NCBI GenBank assembly: GCA_023079485.1
Contig: CM041083.1
Location: 171,423,480-171,487,479 of the forward strand
Direction of reading: 5' to 3'
Origin: Archilochus colubris
Lineage: Eukaryota; Chordata; Aves; Apodiformes; Trochilidae
Length of the DNA: 64,000 nucleotides
Position numbers and translations under genes: made by a program. Of the stretch, positions 13,001 through 25,000 are shown piece after piece (position 1 is the stretch's first letter; each line of letters starts with the position of its first letter). The notes beneath the pieces are model-generated. The model had not been told where the DNA came from. It did not search any database and saw only the letters and a program-made list of their open reading frames with translations.

Positions 13001-16000
13001 TCAGCTCAAAAGTGGGAAGAGTGAAGGATTAGGTTCTCTCATCTGTGGGGTTGGACACTCAGAGATTCTCAGGGTACTTTCCCCTTCTCCCCTCAATTGT
13101 ATGTGTTTGCATTGTGCAAGGTTAAACCTCTCTCTAAAATCCCAGGGCAGAACCCAAGGCTAGATATTCTGAGTGCAGGATAATTAAAGCTTTTTAGGAA
13201 AGTGGCTTATGCACAGAAAATTGGACCACTTGCTTAAGTATTCATGACATTCCCTACAACCTGCATGGGAAGCATGAACATCAGTGTTCAGAAATAGCTA
13301 AATCATAAGGAGCACAGGAGACTTCACTGCTTTCTTATTCTCCACAGCATTTAAAAGAGATTAATCTCCACATTACAAAGAGCCCACAAGTCCTTGTGGA
13401 TATTCCAGCAGACTTTTTTCTTTAACACCAATTAACATCACTTTCTTGGTGCAGTTTCTTCAGAGACAACCTGGAGTTTAATCTCAGAACACACCATCAG
13501 TAAAGGACAGAATTAAGCAGACTTTTTGCTCTTGGGAGATGAAGAAGACATCTACTACTCTGAAGATTCAAAAAGCCTGTGTGGCAATAGTTTATTCCAA
13601 GTTAGTGGCAGAGCAGAGCACATCACCATGTCCTGCTGATAAAAACAACTAAGAGAGCATCTGAGAATTGCAAAAAGATGGAAAAGGATACAGGCACTCC
13701 TGTAACTCAGCATGACTATCAGCTTTCAGCTCTGCCACCCTAGGAAGCAATCCCAAGTCAGCTGTTCCTCACTTCTCATTTCTCTTTTCCTCTTCCTTTC
13801 CACTCACACCAGTGTAAAGTCCCTCTAGATCATCTGGCCCATCTTCCTGGCACACAACTACAATCCTCAAGACCTCCTGGCACTACCAGTACCTTAGGTT
13901 TCAGTCTCCTAATTCCAGATCTTATTTTACAACCTGAAAAAATTGTGTATTTGTTTTAGCTTTGGGTTTTTTGTTTTTTTTTTTAGTTTAAAAGGCAGCC
14001 TCAGCTTTTGACATCTTTTAACCTGTTATCACATCAGCAGCCATTTATCTGCACAGGAAAAGCAACTGATTAGAACTATTGAATAAGGCAAGATCACAGA
14101 TTGTGTTTTCTAATCTAGGTATCTACTAACTGGCCTCCTGGTGACTGAAATACATAAATAAAGCAAATTATTTTGGTTTTGGCTCTCACATTACAGAGAA
14201 ACACAATCTCCTTTCTTTCACAAAAAAGCAATATGAAATGCTAGTTCACAAGTTTGTTGGATTTTTGTATGGGATTTCTTGGGCTTTTCTGTGTAGTATT
14301 TTTGTTTATTTGTTTTAAATACACCTTAGGGACACTGAGAGCTTCAAATCAAAAGCAAAACTTGCCACTCCAGTAAAACCAGTGCTGTGCACAAAGATGA
14401 TTATCTCTTGGGCCCCCAGGACATACGACCACATACCCATTCCGTAGTCCAGAAAAAAAAACCAAAACAAAACACCACAACCAAAAAACAAACCAAATTT
14501 CCTTTTCTAGACACATTTCTAAAGCTCTTTTGTATTAAATCCTACTTATTGCAATAAGTAATTATTGTAACATTAACCCCTCTTTTTATTTTCTTAGAAA
14601 AGACTAACATTTAGCAGTTATATGTGACAGCATTATCTTCTCATCTTTGTGTGTGTAAGCAGCTCGTCTGAGGTTGTATGTGGCAACACATTTGCTTGGG
14701 CCCCTAATGCAAATTAGAAACCATGATAAACTGCTTAAATCACTTTAGGTGTCACACTGACTGTGCTTCTATTAATACTGTAATTCTTTTACAGCAATCT
14801 CTCATGCTCCACATCAGCACAAACAAAAAAACCCCAACCTCTTCCTATTTCCTGATAGTAAAAGCATGAACTAAATCCCATCCATAACACGTAGTTGCAA
14901 CAAATTCTACATAACATATTGTAATGTAATTTTAAAGTGGCTATAACAATCATAAAGTTTAGTTTCGAGGAATTGATGGAATATCAATGGAACACCACAA
15001 ATTTATGGAATTGCAAGGATCATGGAATGAAAAGCAGAAATGTATAGTGTTGTAAAATACTTACATTATTTAAAACTAATTAAAATAATTAATGGATTAA
15101 GAATAAAAATAAATTAAGAAATGGGCATTTTAGGTTTGTAGGCTCACCCACAAAGGGGAAGAAAAGGGAAAATACGGGATTTGTAAAGATCAGTCCATCT
15201 ATCGGAAAGTGTTGAGAAATGCCTCCTGTCATTTGGTTCTGCCACTATAAAAGGGAAAAGACATTATGACAACAGATTTTGTTGTCCTCACCTTCTCCAC
15301 GTCTTCTGGAAGCACACAGATATCCTGCACTGAACGATTCAAAGTTATAGGACTTATGTTCAAAGGAGAAGTAGAACCTGTGGGTATAGCAAGAACTTTT
15401 ATTAGTTACTTCCTTCTCTGTAGCTCCCAGGATGTGTGTCAGGTGGCTTTCAGAAAGCAAATCAAAACTTTCTTTCCCAAAAGTGGCCACTAGTCAAGGC
15501 TGTAAGTTGTGGTGAAAGTTAAAGAAAAGGAGAGAGAAACGTGAGCTATACGTTGGCATATGAAATACCCTGACAAGCTGAAACATCAAATACTAAGGAA
15601 GTACCAAATCAAATGCTACGGAAGCGGAGTTCAAATGCCATGTGGTGACAAGCACCATGGTGCTCCCAACATCAGTGCTCTCCCAGCTATTGCCTGAGCC
15701 CCTGGTGACCGCCACAGCCAGAACCTAATGCTGGGATGACAAGGATGCTCTGCAGTTCCCAACACAGTCAGCTAACACTGCTCTCTCCTCATTCACAATA
15801 GGTGGCAGAAAAAACTCTCACAGCTGTCTGGGCATGCAGAGATGCATCAGCTCTAACATTCCCTGAATCACTGCTGGTATCGAGTGACTTACACCAAGTC
15901 TGCAAACAACTTAGCTGGCACCTTTCTATACCTGGAGGAAATCTCCTTGCTGTTTCCCAAGGGAGCCCATACTGCATGGTCACACGCACAGCTGGGATGG

Positions 16001-19000
16001 ATGCAATACCTGCAACACTCCCTGCTTCCCAGAATAGCATTTTCTTTCCCAATATTCACTGCTAAGAGAACCACATGAAACTAAACTAAACTCTTACCCC
16101 TTAAGAGCTTCTTACTATGATGCATCTAGTTTTCTACAGACACAGGCTATAGCCTGGATTTCTTCTTATACATAAATATATACAGTTTCAGTCATCTTAC
16201 CCAGAGAATTGAAGGTGTGATATCATGTTTTGTTTACAAGCACCCACAATCACTGTTAGTGGAAAGATGACAATTACATATAATGTCTGTGGATGTACAC
16301 ACTGAAGAGGCATGAAAGGAAATGACTCCTGGTTTTCACACTGACTAATGTTTGTATACTACCTCTCCTTTGACCTTATAGCCAAGCCATTTCTCAGTGA
16401 TGACATTTACAGGATAAAATCTACTATGTCTAAATGCTACCACCACCACATATGCCATTTCAAGTTGTTTCAGGTAAGAGGGGTTAATCAAAGGTTCTTT
16501 GTAATAAGAAAAACACACTGCTGAATTTGCGTAGAAGTCACAGAAAGGACAAAGAGGTCTGAGGATAATTTCTGAAAATATTTTCTAAAGGGCACTAAAA
16601 TCTCAGGCTTAGATTCTTCTTATTGCCTATTTATAGAAACCCTGCACCACTGCCCTGAGCACTGATGACATCAGGCTAAAAAGTCAATACTGTGCTCAAG
16701 CATAGCGACAGACATTGTATTTTTCATAAAAAATTATTAATAGCTCTAATGTGTACACTGCAAAGGAAAAATGGGAAGGGTGGTGAACTGACTTTTCAAA
16801 AAGAGATTTAATCAGTGCTGAGTTGTTTTCTAATCAAGTTATTTTTATGCCTATTTGGTGGTTAGTCTCACTGGATAAGCAGAGTGCAGGGAGTGCAGGT
16901 AAGTGCCAAAGACTCTACAGAAGAATAAAAGCCCAGGTCCTCATTAGTTAAACAACCAACATTACTTTCAGAACTAGAAATAATAAGCAAAAATAAAGAA
17001 ATTTTTTTATCTTTAAAATACAGGATGCAAGTAACCTTAAATCTCATTTGAAATCTAATGGGAGCCTTCTGTCTTGCATCCCACTTGCACCTTTAAGTGA
17101 AAAGAATGTATAGTGGGAAAGAGCATGGGGAAAGATCCCAGTGCACCCAGCAATGGGATACAAATCTGGATCTGAAGTAAAAAATAATCTGGCTGTCATT
17201 CTGCTCCTGAACACATTGCCTGGAAGCTTCAGGAGCTGGAGCTAAAGAGCCCTCAAGAGCTGCAGAAGTAAGTGACCTTTATGTGCACTGAAGCCCTGTG
17301 AACTGCCAGTGATGCAGCAGCCATAACTAAGCCCCCCCAGAACCATCAAATTCAGTCACAGGCTCTTCATTAACAATGATGAAGCCTTTTCAAGAGGCTG
17401 CATGAGGACAATATAAAATGCTGTTTGAAAATATGAACAAGTCCTTACAGGAGACTCACAGGATCAGCAGAAAATCCCATTGAAAAACATTATTTATTCC
17501 AATTGAAGTAATCTTATTTCCTTATGTATTGTGCATTCCTTACCAATTCTCCAGCAAGAAACAAATGGGAAAAACACCACCACCTCTTGAGACAGCAATA
17601 GAAAGGATGGCCAGCCAGTCAGGAAATGCTCTTGTATAATTTGTACCTTAAAATGAGGCATTTTATTTCTTTTAATCAGTTTTCCATTTGCTTTTCCCCA
17701 TTCTCATAGTCTTTCACAACATAGAGGAGAACAAGACCTTGGTCCTCTCAACCTTAGGCTACCCAGCAGTGAGTTAAATGGCTGGAAGCAACAAGGAACA
17801 ATGAAATGCAGAAATTTTCACTATGTAGACAGAACCCACCATGTTGTACAGCATCTAACAGCATCCTGGCTCCCACGAGGAGTATCTGTTAGTAAAATCA
17901 CAAATGATACCACTTCAGCAGCAACATGGACAGCAGGGATAAGTTCATTCTCACCACGACACTGAGCTATCTGTTGTGGTTGCCATGCTAGAGGAAAGAG
18001 ATGCCTTGACTGGCGGGCTCATGCCAACCTCATGAAGTGCAACATGGCCAAGTGCAAGGTCCTGTATATGAGCAGGGACAATCCCAAGCACAAATACAAG
18101 TTGGCTGGAGAATAGATTGAGAACAGCCCTACAGAGAAGTACTGAGGGGTGTTGGTTGATGAGAACCTCAACATGAGCAAGCAGTGTATGCTTCCAGCCC
18201 ACAAAGCCAACTGTATCCTGGCTGCATTAAAAGAAGCATGGCCAGCAGGTCAAAGGAGATGCTTCTCCCCATCAATTCTGTTCTCAGGAGATCCTACCTG
18301 GAGTACCATGTCCAGTCCTGAAACCCCCAAAAGAAGGAGGACATGGACCTGCTGAAGCAAGCCCAGGAGGGCCACAAAGATGATCAGAGGTCTGGAGTAC
18401 CTCTACTATAAAGACAAGCTGAGAAAGTTGGGGTTGTTTAGAGTGGAGAAGAGAAGTCTCCAGGGAGACCTTATAGCAGCCTTGCAGTACCTGAAGGGGG
18501 CTACAGGAAATCTGGGGACGGACTTCTTACAAGGATGCAGTGTATGTAGTGATGAGGATGAGGGGGAATAATTTCAAACTGAAAAAGGGGTGGATTTAGA
18601 TTAGGTATTAGGAAGCAGTAATTTCCTGTGGAGTAGTGAAGCACTGGCACAGCTTGTCAAGAGACGTTGTGGCTGCTCCTCCCCTGGAAATCCTCAGGGC
18701 CAGGTTGGATGGGGCTTTGAGCAACCTGGTCAAGTGGGAGGTATCCCTGACCATGGAATGGGGGTCAGAATTAGATGATCTCTAGGATCCTTTCCAAGCC
18801 AAGCCATTCTATGATTCAGTCACCTGGCTGCTGTACTCCTCCGTTTGCTTTCTGGAGAGTCAACAGTGTTACTGACCCAACACAAGCTTGTGACACATCC
18901 TACTCATGCCAAGAAGTTCAAGTCACACATGATTTAATTGTTCTTACACACGTGCCTTGTGGTCCCCACTGCCTCTGGGAGCCTGGGCTGTGATTTCAGA

Positions 19001-22000
19001 GCTGACTTCCCAAACCTGCATGACTGGCCCCAGCCAAAGCCAACTTCTGGGTGTGGTTTCCTCCTCCTTCATGGGCACCCCTCAAACATGCAGGGCTAAC
19101 AAAACACCAAGGAGGAGGAAACAATCATAATAGTCACCACACTAACCATTGACAACATCCCAACACTTGTGACAAACTTATTACTATTAAAAACTCTCTG
19201 CCCTGCAAAGGCACGTGCCTATTTGAAACCTCACCTTGGAGCAGCTCTGGGTAAACAAGTAGGGAATACCAGGTGTTGGAAGTGGGGCTCAGTGAAACAT
19301 CACCACTGGGACTAATACTGACCAAAGGAAGAAAAAACACAAAGCCTTTGCCATTTGCATTTATAATGCAAAAGCAAGCTGGTTGCTCCCATTTACTTTC
19401 ATTTCCAGTAGAAAAATCAGGTGCTGGTTGCTCAGCATCTACAAAAACCAATTACACTCTTAATAAATAAAATAAATATGTTTACCTCACTGTAGTTAAG
19501 GCTGTTTATATCAATAGTAGGTACTAAACATGAGAGGATTCTGCCATGTCAGCCCAGGGGCTGGGTATCCAGGCCCACAGCCCAGAAAGGCTGTGCTACC
19601 AGCCACCTTTGGAGCACCGTGCATGACATCCTGACTGAGCAGGTCCTCCTCCCCCACAGGTCTGTGCTGCCCCAAACCCCTTCTCACTGCAGGAACAGGA
19701 GGCACCCTCTGCCAGTAGCCCTGAATCTGTGCCTCTCCACAGACATGGGTTTATCAGGACTGGAAACTGGTGAGGAGTAAGAAGATCCTGATGTGTTATC
19801 AGAAGGGGCTGTGTCTCCAAGATGGCAGATGCACTTAGGAAAGGGAAGAGGGAAAATAGTCCTGCTCTTGCACAAGCTGATTTAGTCATAATGAGAATGG
19901 GTGTTAATGCCCTGCCTCCCAGACTCGGAATTGAAGGACTCCCTCTCCTCCAGCTCAAGTTAAACACAGAGGGATGTCCCAGGGAGTCTGCACACCTCAA
20001 TGAGTCACTACAAAATGCCCAGCTCCACGCTATCTGCCTTCCAGAGATGGGTAACGGGGAAGACTAAATGCTGGAATTTAATCACTAACCCAGTGAGTGT
20101 TCTACATTGACCGCAGCTCAGCAATTTTTGCATTTTACCAAAGCATTTCCGTGTCATGAGACAGAAGACTGCCCTGAGCCAGAGACTATCCCATTTCACT
20201 GAGTCCAACCCTCTGGCTCTTTTGTTTTAAAGCTTTCTCCTTCCTCCCTCTCCTCTATTCTGAATGAAAACACTTGTCTCGTCAATCACAAACATTCACC
20301 CAAAAGAAGGACTGTATCAACTTACATTACAGTCATCTTTCCTGGCACAGCAATCTCAAAACAGACCTGTAAAGTTACCTGTTTGATTGGCTGGATCTGA
20401 CTGGGAAAGTCCACTGGGAGAATTGTCACTATTGCTGGCACGTGTAGGCTCCAAAGCATCAGGGTACTTCAATACATCTGCTGGCTTACCAACAGCTGAG
20501 TCAGGAAAAAACCTTGTGAAAGTCAAGTCTCTTTCTGGGGAGGAACAACATTCTTCTCCAGAATGCACAACAGCTGATGTGACACCGTCTCCTGTTAAAG
20601 TCACCTGAGTGAAACAGTTGCGCTTGGGAGGGGACTCCTCAGAAAAATCAAAAGCATCCAAGGAGGAAGCAGCAGGATCCCTGTCAGAGTACTGAGGGTG
20701 AAAGAAAGTATCCAGTGAGGGTTTAGAGCCATCACAGAGAGTGTTGTCCCAACATGCCCGGTGCCTGGTAAACCGAATATCTGTTTGTGTACTGGCAACA
20801 CTGCGATGCACAGCGTCAGTGTCGCTGTCCTCACGACTGTCCCCATCACTGCTTTCTTCCCAATGTTCCACATCACTGTCTGGGTGTCCAGCTCTCTGCA
20901 TTGCAGTTTGCTCTGGCACCAAGGAGGGCTTCAAACCAGATGCATTTAAAACAGACACGAGAATGTCTTTGATAGCTTCAGTACTGTCTGGGTATGATCC
21001 AAAACTTCCAGCATGTCCAATCACTGCTGGCCTTGTGCACTTTTCTGTTCAGAAGAGGGAAGAAACTGAAAGGTTAGGAAACAATCCTAAAATTGTTAGT
21101 TTACAGTGTGAATAAAATATACATTATTTTTCACCTGGGTGAGAAGACAGGAAAGAACTTTGTTCGTGCATCATTCTCTGCTGCTTCTTCCTGCAAGAAA
21201 GCTTTTGCTTTCTGCATGCAGGAAGCAATTCTGTCATTGATAAGGCTAGGTAATAAACCAACAGTAAAGTATGCTGCTGCTAGTCAAACACAATTAGCTA
21301 AGACTTTAATGGTGATGGATTTTCAGCATGCTTGAAAACACCATTGTTCTACAAATCTGGATGAGATATAGTTACCAGTACAGGTACTGGTTCTATTGCC
21401 AGGAAGAGAGAAGGTCACATGATAGCAAAACACAAGGTGTATCAACACAAGCAGGAAGGAATAAAAAAGTATATCTATATATATACACATGGTAATGAAA
21501 AGTCACATGCTTGCATGTTTCAGTCAGACACTCCTCCTCCTCATGAAGAAAGGGCTAAAGTAACCCTGAGTCCATTACTCACAGGGGTGGTGGCAACATT
21601 TGTGTGAACCCATAAAAATCAGCTCTGCCGCAGCAAGCACATTATAGTGCCTCTGAAGGAAAAGCAGTGCCTGCCTATGTGATCTACTGCAAAGCCATAG
21701 TTCAATAGAAAAGGAGAAAAAATGGTTTTAGTGGCAGAATCAGCAGTCATAGTCAGGTACCCTAAACGAAAAAACCTCACAGGAACTACCATCTTCCAAG
21801 CAATGGGGAGATTAGACACAAAGTCTGTGTTCAAGAAGCTATCAACAACACCACAGCAATGAAGTTAACTATCTCCTTTGCAGAAGATAAGTACTTGGTA
21901 AAATACTAAGAATAGATCCAATCAAGAAGATGTATTTCCAGGGCAAAGAACTTCTACTTAGGACCATGAGGAATGTTAAATATTGCTGGTGAAAAAAGCA

Positions 22001-25000
22001 GTAAGTCTTACAGACTTTGCCCAGAGGTTGCTCTCCTTGGACTTAGCTCAATGGAAAACAGAAAACTTGCTCAGCAAAAGTCACTCACCTGGAAGCTAGA
22101 ATGCACTCTCAAGCTGCATGGTAAGAAAGCTTACTAATGAAGGGATTAAAAAAAAAAAAAAGCAACCACCACCACACAAACACTGCCCCCCCCCTCCCAA
22201 GTTTACATAATGAGCACTCCTCATCAAGTCAACCCCAAAAAAAAGTATTAAGAGCATCAAGTATGAGCTACACTGCAACAGCTGTTAGCAATGCTGATCT
22301 CCCAAAGCCAAGTCAAAATTAGCTGAAGAATTCATCAGTGATTGGGACCAAGCACCTGCCACTGATCAGGAAAAAGCTTTTGCAGAAATAGCAGCAAAAC
22401 TGCACATTTTACTTGCAAATAGCAGCAAAACTGCACTTGCAAAGAAACACCTTTCTAACACTGCCAGTAATGGAAGTATAAGGGCAGAAATAGGGAAGTA
22501 AAAGCTAGTTGACTTTAAAACAAATGTATTTTGCTCTTTTAATGGAAAGAAATTTTGGTAACTATTGGCACTTCAATTGCACAGGAAAACCTTAATCTGG
22601 ACAGAAAACACCATCTTGTCTGTGCAAGGCCTCTTTAGCATTACTGGCTTTAACTCTTCTGCTCTGCTTCATTATTACAAAGCCCTACAAAGCCCATCCT
22701 CATAACCTTTCAAACTCCACTCCATCCTTTGTCAACTCCACTACTCCAGCATCACAGAGCACCTCTAACACTAATCGTGTAATTGTGCTGATTCCTTTGC
22801 TAAATACTCCTTCTTACTGGATTGTTAGAGAAACAGTAATAAGTTTTAAAAATTTAATTGGGACTTCTGCTCTGCTAGTTTAAAAAAGTAAGCCAACAAA
22901 CCCCAACAAAAACAACACAAAAACACTCAAACCCCACATCTTAAAGCTACTACCAGAAATAGGGAATGTCCAATTTAAAAAAACAAAAGAAAAAAAATAA
23001 ACAAAATAACAACCCAAAAACAAACCTCTTCTGTTTTGTAAGATGCTCACGTGAGTTAATCATGGTAATCAGTTAAAATCTGAGAAACTATTTCTAGAAT
23101 GAACAAGGACTTAACCCGCCAAGAATCGTCTGAACAATTGCAAGTATTTTCCTTTCTAGAGCTCAAAATGCCAGCATAACTAAAGTGGCAAAACTACTTT
23201 AAAAGGCAGGACTCTCCCTCCCTGGTATTTTTCAAATTGTATAATATACTTCAATGTTGTCCCATCTTCAAAGCCAATAAGCAACGTTGTCTCTCTAACC
23301 AGATTATAGTTGTATATACACAGGCAGATAGTTTTTCCTAGCACAAGCATCATCAAGCTCCCCAGAGGGAGGCAGGCATTTCAGAACAAATTGGCATACC
23401 TGGGAGAACGGAGATTTGAGGTGTCAGGGCAAGGCAGCTAATCCTTGCTGAGGGACTTGAAGGATACGCTGACTTGTTGAGAGCCACCTTTAGGCTTTTG
23501 TGGTTTAACTAGAACAAGAACAGATTAGTTTGATTATAAGAAAACAGTACCCTGGTACTGATCCCCCCAGTGTAAGTCATCCCAGCAGGAAGAACACCAT
23601 GCTAAGGCCTAATTACAGTCTCTTAATAACTGCCTCTATATCTTATTGTCTGAAAATCCCCCCAGAAGCACGCACCACCTGAAGAGCACTGCATCTCGAC
23701 CCTACATCTCATATTTCACTCCAGAACACAGGTGGCCAGAAGAAACCCACCAGGGCTGAAATAAACATGTGCATCAGGCATAACGAAATGAAATGCTGAA
23801 TCTATATCTCTGTCAGAACAGCAGCAATGAAGTGGAAAAGAATTTAAGGAACCACCAATCAGTAGCTGGAAGCATGGTTCTGTTTAGATGAGTACAAGAT
23901 ATGACTTAAAGCTGAGGTCCTGACTCCAGGAGCACCTGATGCATGTGCTGCTTTATCTCCCAGCTGTATCTCTTGGGAGCAAGTGCTGTCACATAATCAA
24001 GTCTGCCTAACTTAATAGAACAGTACACAAGGTTCACATCAGCAACGTTGCTGACCCAGCATAGAGCAAGAAGTGTCACAAACAGATAAGGCTTGACCTG
24101 ACATACAGCCTGCCAGGATAAGCTGACAAAAATTGTGAGTTCATCTGAAGTAACTGAGCAGGTTTACACCAGATCAGCATTTCACTTTGTGCAGTCAGAA
24201 TGCTTTGGGGTATTTTCAGCCCCTAAGTTGGTTTTACCACACTGCCAAACCAGCCTAAGATGAACCAGGGCAAGGAGTTTAGTTAGCACAGATACCAAGG
24301 GCCTAATTCCAGCAAGGGGGTCAAGATACACTCGGGAGCAAAACAACAGATCTTCAAGCTCACAAATCCTTTGTTAGGGTCACACATTCATCTCCAGCTC
24401 TCTCTCTTACATCAAGTATGTCACGAACCTGCAGAGCACACCACAGAAACCTTTAAATGCTCTGAAGGCCACATAGTTCAAAGGCATATAACCTAGGTGT
24501 TCCTCATGCCTTCTCCCTACTCACAGACATCGGGGAGATACCTCCCCTGGATGCCTCTCGCACTTTTCTGCACTCTGTTGATCCCATGCAAAAAGAAGGG
24601 AGTTTAAAGGTCTGCTGTCCTCTGCCACCCTGTGTTGACCTGTGTTTTCAGTTCTCTGTGTGGTCTCAGGGGAAAGTGAGGTGACTCAGAGGTAATATCT
24701 AGTCCAGATACCCTTCAAGCTCACAGAAAGCAGCATAAGTAATTAAAGAAATTAAAACCCACAAAGAATTTCCCTTCTAACTGAACATTTAGAGCTAAAA
24801 ATAGTATACTAAATTTAAAATATTTAGCTTTCCATTATGTCTGTGTTTACAAAAATAATCTTTTAGGTATCTTAATGTGTTCCCTGTTATTTTCCTCCTC
24901 TCTTCACTAATTTAAAAGAAACCATCCTGTAGACTGTCAGTTTTACTGGATAAAGTAGTTCTTACATGAACTCATAATTATTAATTAAGTTGATCTTTTT

